From NCBI GenBank assembly GCA_964537825.1, contig CAZIDL010000031.1, positions 1 through 26,078 of the forward strand: 26,078 bases of DNA. Direction: 5' to 3'. This stretch comes from CAZIDL01 sp964537825 (lineage in GTDB: Bacteria > Bacteroidota > Bacteroidia > Flavobacteriales_D > CAYVSK01). The position numbers and the translations under genes are program-made. The notes beneath the pieces were generated by a model that was not told where the DNA came from, did not search any database, and saw only the letters and a program-made list of their open reading frames with translations. Shown piece by piece: positions 8,686 through 16,051 of the stretch. Numbering within the stretch: the first letter of the stretch is position 1; each line of letters opens with the position of its first letter.

Positions 8686-9387
8686 TTAATAATGATCGAT
8701 GAACGCCTTGCTTAATACGATCAAAGGGAGTATTTCGAGCGTGCAAAGGTATAAAAAGATATAGAACGAAGGAACGGCGTGGCTGCGTGCGATGAATATC
8801 GCACGACCGATCAGAAGGAGCAAGGCGAGGCCCAATAGCGGGTAGCTGATGATGAACCCCCAACTCGGAGGAAAACTGCTCATAAAGCTGACCAGAAGGG
8901 TGATGGGGACGAAGAGTATGCCTAAGGCTTCCAGGATCAGCAGGAGATGGAACATGTATTCCCGGATCCCAACATCTCTCCCGATAAGGGGGCGCAATAG
9001 CCCAAGTGAAAGTAATTTAAGAAGAGCTCCACCGAGCACGATAAGGGTGCAATAGCTATAGCTCATGAAGCTTGCAGGAGGCAGAAAGTCCCAATCGTAA
9101 TGGAGGTTCTGTTGATAGAGGAAAAGGCCTCCGGAGAGGACGGTGACGAGAAAAAGCGCCCAGGAAGCGGGATGGGTCAGCGGTTCTTCGTCCCTTCCTA
9201 CTTGTCGGATGATGCGCGGTGCCCATACGGAATCGAGCACGCGCTTGAGACGGGAAGGGTGAGCGGCCCGTACCCAGGTCAGAAGGAGCAGCATAAGGAT
9301 GAAGAGCAGGATCACCCAATCGGCAGTGAACGGGTCGGAGCCGTGGGGGACACCTTCTTTTGGGAGTGTCGCTTCGTTCAAGGGCAA
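8686..9387 (-). CDS. DUF4271 family membrane protein (TTG start)
   Basis: A 233-residue integral membrane protein with about six hydrophobic segments (residues 24-42, 75-92, 107-130, 145-170, 172-195, 207-228). The ending, with a pattern like FYIFLYLCTLEILPLIVL, is the conserved C-terminal signature of DUF4271 in Bacteroidota as I recall it. Function is unknown. There is no ATG before residue 32. The codon at 9385-9387 is TTG and an in-frame TGA lies only four codons upstream, so the start is probably TTG 9387, or the second TTG at 9381. It heads a minus-strand run with hemD and rnpA. Constant association with hemD hints at a link to heme or exported cytochrome biology, but that is inference only. 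Confidence 0.82.
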   Translation of the reverse strand: MPLNEATLPKEGVPHGSDPFTADWVILLFILMLLLLTWVRAAHPSRLKRVLDSVWAPRIIRQVGRDEEPLTHPASWALFLVTVLSGGLFLYQQNLHYDWDFLPPASFMSYSYCTLIVLGGALLKLLSLGLLRPLIGRDVGIREYMFHLLLILEALGILFVPITLLVSFMSSFPPSWGFIISYPLLGLALLLLIGRAIFIARSHAVPSFYIFLYLCTLEILPLIVLSKAFIDHY

Positions 9388-9427
9388 GGGTTGTGATCAG
9401 CTTTACAAAGGAAGGAAGGGGTGAATG

Positions 9428-9460
9428 CAAATTTTATACAAACATCAGCCGAGAATCCAA
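9428..9460 (-). promoter_or_regulatory. Candidate promoter of the DUF4271-hemD-rnpA unit
   Basis: On the minus strand, TTG (9458-9460) is followed after 21 bp by TAAAATTTG (9428-9436), a -7 box with one extra spacer base relative to TAnnTTTG. Transcription would begin near 9421, about 33 nt before the TTG start codon. Confidence 0.45.
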
Positions 9461-9546
9461 CATTCTCTTAAGGGAGCTCGAGCGGTTATCTTAGATCGCT
9501 TTCTGTGCTTGCCGGGTGGATGCTCAGAAGTGAAGGTAGTGCGATC

Positions 9547-9576
9547 AAAAAAAAGCCCGGTCTGATGAACCGGGCT
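9547..9576 (-). terminator. Intrinsic terminator of tRNA-Asn
   Basis: On the minus strand AGCCCGGT (9569-9576) pairs perfectly with ACCGGGCT (9554-9561) around a 7-base loop, followed by a run of seven or eight T residues. It lies 7 bp after the tRNA 3' end, so the tRNA is a single-gene transcript. Confidence 0.9.
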
Positions 9577-9582
9577 CTCTAG

Positions 9583-9654
9583 CGCCCCCACCCGGATTTG
9601 AACCAGGGACCCACTGATTAACAGTCAGTTGCTCTACCGCTGAGCTATGGGGGC
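9583..9654 (-). tRNA. tRNA-Asn (anticodon GTT)
   Basis: A 72-nt cloverleaf without encoded CCA. The acceptor stem GCCCCCA pairs with TGGGGGC, with discriminator G. The D arm is GCTC/GAGC. The anticodon stem ACTGA/TCAGT encloses the loop CTGTTAA, giving anticodon GTT. The T arm CCTGG/CCGGG encloses TTCAAAT. All four stems pair and the discriminator G fits asparagine. GTT is one of the four anticodons whose first base can become queuosine, which links it to queG at 3135. Confidence 0.97.
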
Positions 9655-9704
9655 TCCTGAAAAGGTTGTGAATTGCGAATTTATAGATCGTCCGGAATAA
9701 ACCG

Positions 9705-9712
9705 TATCTTTG
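9705..9712 (+). promoter_or_regulatory. -7 box of the PfkB-family kinase gene
   Basis: TATCTTTG followed by CA matches the Bacteroidota -7 consensus exactly. Transcription would start near 9719, about 23 nt before ATG 9742. This argues against the longer reading frame that begins at 9673. No strong -33 element is visible; TTTA at 9680-9683 is the nearest candidate. Confidence 0.7.
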
Positions 9713-9741
9713 CATCCGGAAATTCTAAAACAGGAACGATC

Positions 9742-10671
9742 ATGAGTTTGACCTTTGTAGGAACCGTCGCTTTCGACCGGATCGAGACCCCGTTCGGAGA
9801 GACGGGCAAGATCGTGGGAGGTGCGGCAACGTATATAGGCCTCTCCGCGATCAATTTCGTGGATAAGGCTAATCTGGTCTCCGTCGTCGGCGAGGACTTT
9901 CCGCAGGACGCGCTCGACGATCTGGACCAGAAAGGCATCGACCGGGAAGGCCTCCAGATCATCGAAGGGGGAAAGACCTTCTTCTGGCACGGCAAGTACC
10001 ATTATGACATGAACCATCGGGACACGCTGGAGACCCAGCTCAATGTCCTCGATACCTTCGATCCGATCATTCCGGATTCCTACCAGGGCACCAAATACCT
10101 CATGCTGGGGAATCTGACCCCAGCGGTTCAGCTCAAGGTGCTCGAGCGCATGAAGGAACGCCCCAAGCTCATCGCCCTCGATACGATGAACCTATGGATG
10201 GATACCGCTTGGGACGATCTGATGAAGGTCGTCAGTAAGGTCGACCTCCTTACCATCAACGACGAAGAGGCCCGACAGATGTCCGGCGAGCACTCCTTGG
10301 TCAAGGCTGCTCAGAAGATCCTCGAGCTCGGTCCCAAATTCCTCGTCATCAAAAAGGGTGAGCACGGAGCGCTCCTCTTCGACAAGGACAAGGTCTTCTT
10401 TGCTCCTGCCCTTCCGCTCGAGGACATCGTAGACCCCACGGGCGCCGGAGATACTTATGCTGGTGGAATGATGGGTTACCTGGCGCAGACCGACGACATT
10501 TCCTTTGAGAACCTCAAGCGGGCTGTTGTCATCGGTTCGGCCATGGCATCCTTTACCGTGGAGAAAATGGGTACCGAGCGCATCCGCGAGGTCACTGAAC
10601 AGGACATCGACGAGCGGATCCAGAAGTTCATTGACCTCATCGACTTCAACATCGAGTTGGAAAAGGCCTGA
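9742..10671 (+). CDS. PfkB family carbohydrate/nucleoside kinase
   Basis: A 309-residue cytosolic kinase of the ribokinase/PfkB superfamily. The start at ATG 9742 is chosen because the promoter box lies at 9705-9712 and the protein then begins with the typical first strand SLTFVGTVAFDRIETP. Visible motifs: the N-terminal glycine pair GGAATYIG at 26-33; the NxxE-like Mg/phosphate motif NDEE at 173-176; and the C-terminal PfkB signature DPTGAGDTYAGG at 231-242, with D237 as the expected catalytic base. An unusual feature is the region 76-95 (GGKTFFWHGKYHYDMNHRDT), which probably forms the substrate lid. The substrate cannot be deduced; no sugar genes adjoin it. A strong terminator follows at once, so it is monocistronic. 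Confidence 0.9.
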   Translation: MSLTFVGTVAFDRIETPFGETGKIVGGAATYIGLSAINFVDKANLVSVVGEDFPQDALDDLDQKGIDREGLQIIEGGKTFFWHGKYHYDMNHRDTLETQLNVLDTFDPIIPDSYQGTKYLMLGNLTPAVQLKVLERMKERPKLIALDTMNLWMDTAWDDLMKVVSKVDLLTINDEEARQMSGEHSLVKAAQKILELGPKFLVIKKGEHGALLFDKDKVFFAPALPLEDIVDPTGAGDTYAGGMMGYLAQTDDISFENLKRAVVIGSAMASFTVEKMGTERIREVTEQDIDERIQKFIDLIDFNIELEKA

Positions 10672-10694
10672 GGCCTCGTTCCGCTCCTGAATTG

Positions 10695-10727
10695 AAAAGG
10701 CCGCTCCTCTTGGGGCGGCCTTTTTTT
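10695..10727 (+). terminator. Intrinsic terminator after the PfkB-family gene
   Basis: GGCCGCTCC (10699-10707) and GGGGCGGCC (10712-10720) form a nine-pair stem, with one G-U, around the loop TCTT, followed by seven T residues (10721-10727). Four A residues precede the stem, so it may also work in the other direction. Confidence 0.93.
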
Positions 10728-10766
10728 ATGTTCTACACGGGAAGGCTTCTCCGACCGCCTGGCAAT

Positions 10767-10799
10767 AAAAAACCCCCCTTCGATGGATCCGAAGGGGGG
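10767..10799 (-). terminator. Intrinsic terminator after the YceI-like lipoprotein gene
   Basis: On the minus strand CCCCCCTTCG (10790-10799) and CGAAGGGGGG (10773-10782) form a perfect ten-pair stem with a 7-base loop, followed by six T residues. It ends the biotin carrier-lipoprotein unit, 25 bp after the lipoprotein stop codon. Confidence 0.93.
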
Positions 10800-10824
10800 G
10801 TGAAGTGCTCAACGTAAAGATGTA

Positions 10825-11514
10825 TCAGCTCGCCAGACGCTCTTTCACCTCCAGCTTCGTACTGATATTGAGGGCGACGGTGGACCAAAGCTTGGTCTTT
10901 CCGTCCTCGCCCGTGTGTTTTTCTTCGCATGCCTTTTGAAGTGCATCGAGGGCTTCTTTCCCCTTCCAGTTCATCACGTCGATCTCACCCATCATTTTGA
11001 GGGCGTTCTTCTCCTTCTTCAGCTTCATCTTCACCTCCTGTGAATTTCCGTTCATGGTGATTTTGAGGGTAGCGCTTCCCTTTTTGCCGTCGAGTTTCAT
11101 TTTTTTGACGGAACCTTTGATGGAGGACGTCTTCTTCATCGTTCCGAAGAAGTGTTCCCGGATCTTTTTGTCACGGTCCGGTTTCCCACTGTTAAGGCCG
11201 GATACGGGAATCTTGAATTGCGCGTCGGCAAAGAGCTTCGGGATGCTTTTGGCGTTCGAACCAACGCCTTTCACGCTAATGGAATCGAACTTGATCCCGA
11301 CCCCGTTCTTGGCCGTATGCTTGTAAGTTGTGATCGCAACCTCGGTGGTTTTGGGCTTGTAATTGAAGCTGCTCACTTTCTTTTCCGAAGCCGTGTCCTT
11401 TTTCGAAGCCCCGTCATCGCTTTTATTGCCGCCTTTTTTGGTTCCACCTCCTCCGCAAGCGGAGAGGAAAAGGACGGATGCGAGCAGGATGGTCGTTGAT
11501 CTGTAAGTCTTCAT
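10825..11514 (-). CDS. YceI-like periplasmic lipoprotein
   Basis: A 229-residue protein with a lipoprotein signal (hydrophobic residues 8-18, lipobox LSAC with C20), followed by a low-complexity Gly/Lys/Ser/Asp linker to about residue 50. The mature domain has the order typical of the YceI-like lipocalin fold: a strand pair around VGIKFDSISVKGVG, FKIPVSGLNSG, RDKKIREHFFGTM, then SATLKITMNGNSQEVKMKLKKE. YceI-like proteins bind isoprenoid or other lipids in the periplasm, but divergence is high and the ligand here is unknown. The mature protein is very lysine-rich. It lies 18 bp after the biotin carrier gene and ends at a strong terminator, so the two are co-transcribed. Confidence 0.72.
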   Translation of the reverse strand: MKTYRSTTILLASVLFLSACGGGGTKKGGNKSDDGASKKDTASEKKVSSFNYKPKTTEVAITTYKHTAKNGVGIKFDSISVKGVGSNAKSIPKLFADAQFKIPVSGLNSGKPDRDKKIREHFFGTMKKTSSIKGSVKKMKLDGKKGSATLKITMNGNSQEVKMKLKKEKNALKMMGEIDVMNWKGKEALDALQKACEEKHTGEDGKTKLWSTVALNISTKLEVKERLAS

Positions 11515-11532
11515 AGGGTTCCTTTTTTGAGC

Positions 11533-12042
11533 CTATTCGAATTCGACGAGCACTTGGTTCTTTTCCACAGGGTCTGAAACGTTCACGTGGACGACTTTTA
11601 CCGTACCGTCCCCGGGAGCTTTGATCACGTTCTCCATCTTCATGGCCTCTAGTACGAGCAAAGGGTCCCCCTCGCTCACTTCGACCCCTTCGCTCACTTT
11701 AACATCGAGGACCTTACCCGGCATTGGTGCTTTGATGTCCTCCACGCGCTTGCTCTGAAGGTCTTCCATTCCCAGTCGTTCGAGAAGGAGGTCATAGCGG
11801 TCCTTTAGCCCGATCTCGTATTCTTCCCCGTTCACCAACAGCCGATAAGTCTTTTTCTCGGGGTCTCCTTCCACCAAGTCCACACGGTAGGACCTTCCAT
11901 CGCGGATCACGTGATAGGACCCTTCTTTCACCTTGAGCAGGTCCCAGGAAAATGAGCTCCCATCGAGCGCACCTCCTTCTTCCGGGGTAGCGGAGAATTC
12001 CACATCCGCTTCGCGCTCGTTGTCTATATCGATCCGGAACAT
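11533..12042 (-). CDS. Biotin/lipoyl-attachment carrier protein (acyl-CoA carboxylase BCCP-type)
   Basis: A 169-residue protein. The C-terminal 70 residues are a biotinyl domain: the APMPGKVLDVKVSEGVEVSEG strand set starts at 105, and the modification motif EAMKMEN has K135 as the biotinylated lysine. Residues 1-95 form a beta-rich domain (VIRDGRSYRVDLVEGD, YRLLVNGEEYEIGLKDRYD) like the linker domain next to the carrier in propionyl/methylcrotonyl/pyruvate-type carboxylases. This suggests it serves a biotin-dependent acyl-CoA carboxylase in the cytosol as a separate subunit. The carboxylase and carboxyltransferase genes are not in the window. The partner enzyme is therefore inferred. Gene order with a lipoprotein downstream (18 bp) is not informative about its substrate. 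Confidence 0.88.
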   Translation of the reverse strand: MFRIDIDNEREADVEFSATPEEGGALDGSSFSWDLLKVKEGSYHVIRDGRSYRVDLVEGDPEKKTYRLLVNGEEYEIGLKDRYDLLLERLGMEDLQSKRVEDIKAPMPGKVLDVKVSEGVEVSEGDPLLVLEAMKMENVIKAPGDGTVKVVHVNVSDPVEKNQVLVEFE

Positions 12043-12099
12043 CGGTTTGGCAGCGCTAATCTAATGAATTTGCAGGATCGCTTCCTTGCCCAAAAAGCC

Positions 12100-12107
12100 T
12101 ATTTTTG
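12100..12107 (+). promoter_or_regulatory. -7 box of the M1 aminopeptidase gene
   Basis: TATTTTTG matches TAnnTTTG exactly and lies 26 bp before ATG 12134, giving a leader of about 19 nt that contains ATAGGAG. A -33 element at a normal distance is not obvious; the nearest TTTG (12069-12072) is 27 bp away. Confidence 0.55.
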
Positions 12108-12133
12108 AGCTTTGGACCTTTACATAGGAGTTT

Positions 12134-14887
12134 ATGCTGGAGCATTCAAGAGTGAAAGGACGAGGGGTCGTTTTTCTCTTTTTGATCCCCCTTATCATCC
12201 TTTCATCCTGTTCCCTCTTTAAGAGCAGTACAGAAGGGCAGGGTGAAGCAAGCGATGCCGGGGAGGATAGCGACAAGGATGAAAAGGTCGTGGAAAAACC
12301 CCAGGGGCAGCACGATGAAGCTGAGGCCGAAAAGGATGAAGTGGAGGAACGAGCGGTCTATCACCCATCCCCAAAGCGCGTTCACGACCTTGTCCATACG
12401 GTGCTCGATGTGAGCTTCGACCTTCAAAAGCGTTATTTGCAGGGCAAGGCAGAGATCGAACTTTCTCCTCATTTCTATCCCACCGACTCACTCACCCTCG
12501 ACGCCCAGGGCTTCGATATTCACAAAGTCGCCCTTGTGACCGATACGGGGAAGCAAGAACTCGGATACGAGTACGATGGGCAGGAGCTCCATCTCGAGCT
12601 AGACAGCACCTACACCCGCCGGGACAGTTTTCGGGTCCATATCGATTATACGGCCAAGCCGGCCGAGCTCGATCAACAGGGTAGCCAGGCGATCTCTTCT
12701 GCTCAGGGGCTCTATTTCATCGATCCGAAGGACGAGGACCCCGATAAACCCACTCAGATCTGGACCCAAGGAGAGACCGAACACAACTCTGCTTGGTTCC
12801 CTACGATCGATGCCCCCAATCAGAAGATGAGCCAGGAGATCAGTATCACCGTTCCGAAGCGCTTCAAAACCTTATCGAACGGAAGCCTCCAGTATTCGAT
12901 CCAGAACGGGGACGGAACGCGTACTGACCATTGGAAACAGGAGCTTCCGCATCCACCTTACCTGACGATGATGGCGGTGGGTGATTATGCCGTGGTCGAG
13001 GACCAATGGAAGGACCTTCCCGTGAACTATTATGTCGAGCCGGAATACAAAGCCAGCGCAAAGGACATTTTCGGGAAAACCCCTGAAATGATCGAATTCT
13101 ATTCGGACACGCTGAACTTCGAATATCCATGGGCCAAGTACGACCAAGTGGTCGTCCGTGATTTCGTGTCCGGTGCCATGGAGAACACCAGCGCTACGGT
13201 CCACGGGTCCATGCAGCGGAAGACCAGTCGCGAGCTGATCGATGGGGATAATGAGGCCACCATCGCCCACGAGCTGATCCACCATTGGTTCGGGAACATC
13301 GTTACCTGTGAGTCCTGGGCCAACCTTCCCCTTAACGAAGCGTTCGCCACTTACGGAGAATATCTCTGGGAAGAGCATGCATACGGGAGAGAAGATGCCG
13401 ACAAGCTCCTTCAGGAGAAGCTCAATACTTATTTGGGAGCTTCCCGCCGCAAGCAGGTGGATCTCATCCGCTATGACTATGAGCGTGCGGAGTCGATGTT
13501 CGATGCGTTCTCCTATCACAAGGGAGGCTGTATCCTTCACATGCTCCGCAAACAGGTTGGTAATGAGGCCTTTTTCGCCTCCCTCGAAAAATATCTGAAG
13601 GACAATGCCTATCAACCGGTCGAAGTGCACGAACTACGCTTGGCTTTTGAAGCGGTGACCGGGGAGGATCTTAACTGGTTCTTCGACCAATGGTTCCTGA
13701 ACAAAGGGCATCCGGTGCTCGATATCAGCTATGCATATGATAGCGGGAAAAAGGTGCAGCAGGTGATCGTCCGTCAGGAACAGGACCTCGAGCATTGGCC
13801 CCTCTACAAGCTTCCCGTTAAGGTCGATCTTTACTACGGCGATAAGACCGTCCGGAGATCCGTAACGATCGATGCTTCTGTTGACAGTTTCTCCTTTTCG
13901 GTGGACCGCAAGCCAGACCTTGTCAATGTAGATGCCCAGAAGATGCTGCTTTGCCGGAAGAATGACCACAAGAGCACTTCGGCCTATATCCACCAATACG
14001 ACCATGCCCCCCTCTATCTCGACCGCTACGAAGCTGTTGCTCATTGCGCCGGAATGCGTGATAGCCTTGCTGCGGGTGTTATTCTGCGTGCCATGAAGGA
14101 CGATCATTACCGGATCCGTCAGAAAGCGTTGCAGAACCTGCGGCCGGTCATCCGTTACTATCCGGAGCAAGCCAAGGAGCGCATTCTGGCCATGGCCCGC
14201 TCCGACGCTCATCCTCCCACGCGAGCAAGTGCCGTGAAACGCTTGAAGGAGTATTACCCTAAGGAGGATCACACGAAGATCTATGAACGGGCACTAAAGG
14301 ACAGTTCCTTCATGAACGTCGCAAGGGGGCTTCGGGGTATTTCAAAGGAGAACCCTGAAAGGGGGAAGGAACTAGCAAGCAAGTTCGAAGACTCTGAGAG
14401 CGGAAAGGTCTTGGTAGCTGTCGGAAAGATCTACGCCGAGGACGGATCTCCGGGTAAGAACGCCTTTTTCATCAAGACCATGAAGAAGTTGAGCGGGGCC
14501 TCAAAGCTCGGTTTCATCCGAACCTATGCCGATTACTTGGAAGGTCAGGACTTCGAAGCGGTGAAAGAAGGGCTTCCTGCTCTCGAGCATGTTGCGATCG
14601 ATGGAGGGCTTTGGTATGCTCAGGCTATCGCGATCCGTTCGATCCAGGGGATCCTCAACGGGTACAACGAAACGCTCAACGCTACGAAGAGGAAACTTGA
14701 GAAGCTAAGGGAAAAGGAAAAGGACGAAGAGAAAAAGCTCAGCGAGAAGGATAAGAAGGAACGCGAACGTTTGAAGAAGAAGGTCCGTACGACGAAGGAA
14801 CGGATGAATGAGATCCAAGGTTCCCTGGACCGCATCCGGAAAAATGTTGATAATGAGCGGGTCCTTCGCTACCTTGGCGGGTCTTGA
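12134..14887 (+). CDS. M1 family aminopeptidase, lipoprotein, with C-terminal helical repeats and coiled coil
   Basis: A 917-residue zinc aminopeptidase of the gluzincin (M1) family, which removes N-terminal residues from peptides. The N-terminus is a lipoprotein signal with LSSC (C26), so it is exported and lipid-anchored, followed by an acidic linker to about residue 75. Residues 80-280 form the N-terminal beta domain. The catalytic domain has GAMEN at 347-351, the zinc motif HELIH at 379-383, the distal ligand E402 (NEAF) and the transition-state tyrosine Y461. Residues from about 630 on contain HEAT-like helical repeats (RIRQKALQNLRPVIRYYPEQ), and about 845-910 form a highly charged K/E/R coiled coil. 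It is the first gene of a unit with the exported protein 34 bp downstream. It probably supplies amino acids from extracytoplasmic peptides. Confidence 0.95.
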   Translation: MLEHSRVKGRGVVFLFLIPLIILSSCSLFKSSTEGQGEASDAGEDSDKDEKVVEKPQGQHDEAEAEKDEVEERAVYHPSPKRVHDLVHTVLDVSFDLQKRYLQGKAEIELSPHFYPTDSLTLDAQGFDIHKVALVTDTGKQELGYEYDGQELHLELDSTYTRRDSFRVHIDYTAKPAELDQQGSQAISSAQGLYFIDPKDEDPDKPTQIWTQGETEHNSAWFPTIDAPNQKMSQEISITVPKRFKTLSNGSLQYSIQNGDGTRTDHWKQELPHPPYLTMMAVGDYAVVEDQWKDLPVNYYVEPEYKASAKDIFGKTPEMIEFYSDTLNFEYPWAKYDQVVVRDFVSGAMENTSATVHGSMQRKTSRELIDGDNEATIAHELIHHWFGNIVTCESWANLPLNEAFATYGEYLWEEHAYGREDADKLLQEKLNTYLGASRRKQVDLIRYDYERAESMFDAFSYHKGGCILHMLRKQVGNEAFFASLEKYLKDNAYQPVEVHELRLAFEAVTGEDLNWFFDQWFLNKGHPVLDISYAYDSGKKVQQVIVRQEQDLEHWPLYKLPVKVDLYYGDKTVRRSVTIDASVDSFSFSVDRKPDLVNVDAQKMLLCRKNDHKSTSAYIHQYDHAPLYLDRYEAVAHCAGMRDSLAAGVILRAMKDDHYRIRQKALQNLRPVIRYYPEQAKERILAMARSDAHPPTRASAVKRLKEYYPKEDHTKIYERALKDSSFMNVARGLRGISKENPERGKELASKFEDSESGKVLVAVGKIYAEDGSPGKNAFFIKTMKKLSGASKLGFIRTYADYLEGQDFEAVKEGLPALEHVAIDGGLWYAQAIAIRSIQGILNGYNETLNATKRKLEKLREKEKDEEKKLSEKDKKERERLKKKVRTTKERMNEIQGSLDRIRKNVDNERVLRYLGGS

Positions 14888-14921
14888 GGCGGTAGGTCCA
14901 ACTTCTTTCTCTCTGTTCCCT

Positions 14922-15578
14922 ATGTTCAAGCGGTCCTTCCTCGTATTATTCCTTTGTTCGGCTTGGGTGCCGCTCCTTCGGGGACAATCCGACCTGAACA
15001 TCAAGGACATCGATCCCCTCTTCCGTTCCTGGGGAGCATCTACCTTCATCGATATCATCCGGGGTCCGGCCACAACCTATGAGCAAGGGGGGCGTGAACG
15101 AGCTTTCCAGACGGAGGGGTTTTCCTATCTGACCGCAGCTTATCGGGCCAGGATGAACCTTTTGGAACTCTTCAAGGATGTGGCGATATCCACTAGTCTC
15201 ACCCCTTCTGCAGGGGCTTCCTTTTTCAGGTCAGGCTACATGCACTTCAACCTTCCTGCCCTGCTTCATCTCGAGATCGGAGCGAACGCCACCAAAAAGG
15301 CGTCCATCAAAAAGTTCGGGGTAGTAGGGGGGGTCGGCTACGAATTCCATGCTGCTCCCCTGATCGTGGATCATAGCGGGTTGCCGGGCCCTTTGAAAAG
15401 GAAGAAGAAGCTTCAGAACACTTGGCTCCAGCCGGTCTATACCTTGGGGATCCGCTACAAGAGGAGCGGGCGTTTGATGGAGATAGGTTTGAAGTACGGA
15501 CAGGGAACGGGCACCTTCATCAAGGATAAGAAGATCCAGGCCCAGAGCATTCGGGTGATGGCATTTTACTTCCTCTGA
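14922..15578 (+). CDS. Uncharacterised exported protein
   Basis: A 218-residue protein from ATG 14922, chosen because it begins directly with a Sec signal peptide (MFKRSFLVLFLCSAW, cleavage expected after about residue 21, before QSDLN). The frame is open further upstream to 14808 but that part overlaps the aminopeptidase gene and would bury the signal peptide. The mature protein has beta-strand-like stretches (GVVGGVGYEFHAAPLIV, LQPVYTLGIRYKRSGR, MEIGLKYGQGTGTF) and ends VMAFYFL, which suits a small outer-membrane barrel or barrel-associated protein. I do not recognise the family. The last 13 bp overlap the convergent rnhA gene. It follows the M1 aminopeptidase by 34 bp and may share its transcript. 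Confidence 0.7.
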   Translation: MFKRSFLVLFLCSAWVPLLRGQSDLNIKDIDPLFRSWGASTFIDIIRGPATTYEQGGRERAFQTEGFSYLTAAYRARMNLLELFKDVAISTSLTPSAGASFFRSGYMHFNLPALLHLEIGANATKKASIKKFGVVGGVGYEFHAAPLIVDHSGLPGPLKRKKKLQNTWLQPVYTLGIRYKRSGRLMEIGLKYGQGTGTFIKDKKIQAQSIRVMAFYFL

Positions 15579-16051
15579 TCCTGTTCTGCCTCGAAGACCT
15601 CGTCCACTTTCAGGTCGTTCCCTTCTGCAGCTTCCACCGCTAGCCGATCGCATTCCTCGTTCCGGGGATTCCCGTCGTGCCCTTTGACCCATTTCAGCGT
15701 AACCCCGTGCTGGCGGTATAGTTCCAGAAAGCGCTTCCAAAGGTCAGGGTTCTTCTTTTTCTTGAAGCCTTTCTTCTCCCAAGCGAAGACCCATCCTTTG
15801 TTGACCGCGTTCACCACATACTTCGAATCGGAATGCACGATGACCTTGCTGGAAGGTTGGTTCAAAGCCTCCAAGGCCCGAATGATGGCGAGGAGCTCCA
15901 TGCGGTTGTTCGTCGTGCAGCGATAGCCTTCCGAGATCCGCTTAGCATGGGAGCCCGATTCGAGCACGACCCCTAATCCTCCAGGTCCCGGGTTCCCTTT
16001 GCTGGAACCGTCCGTGTGAACGATGATCTCCTTGTCGTAACCGTTGCTCAT
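15566..16051 (-). CDS. rnhA: Ribonuclease HI
   Basis: A 161-residue endonuclease that degrades the RNA strand of RNA-DNA hybrids. All catalytic residues are present: D14 (HTDGSSKGNPGPGG), E52 (NNRMELLA), D75 (VHSDSKYV), H125 (KGHDGNPRNEECD) and D135. The basic-protrusion region WEKKGFKKKKNPDLW is present, as in the E. coli type. Length is normal. Its ATG overlaps the purN stop (ATGA), so the two are translationally coupled. The 3' end overlaps the convergent exported-protein gene by 13 bp. Confidence 0.97.
   Translation of the reverse strand: MSNGYDKEIIVHTDGSSKGNPGPGGLGVVLESGSHAKRISEGYRCTTNNRMELLAIIRALEALNQPSSKVIVHSDSKYVVNAVNKGWVFAWEKKGFKKKKNPDLWKRFLELYRQHGVTLKWVKGHDGNPRNEECDRLAVEAAEGNDLKVDEVFEAEQDQRK

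Noticed and set aside
9494..9546. GATCGC/GCGATC inverted repeat as a small RNA or second terminator
   Set aside because: The arms are only 6 bp and over 40 bp apart with poor pairing between; GATC-containing hexamers are common throughout the window.
9676..9683. Promoter box for tRNA-Asn on the minus strand (TAAATTCG)
   Set aside because: It departs from TAnnTTTG by one base and no -33 element is visible at the right distance; plausible but not supported enough to list.
9673..9741. N-terminal extension of the PfkB-family kinase by 23 residues
   Set aside because: The -7 box at 9705-9712 lies inside it, and the family's first strand begins right after ATG 9742.
12872..13630. A 252-codon minus-strand frame opposite the M1 aminopeptidase
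   Set aside because: It runs opposite the catalytic domain including the zinc motif, and has no independent coding signal.
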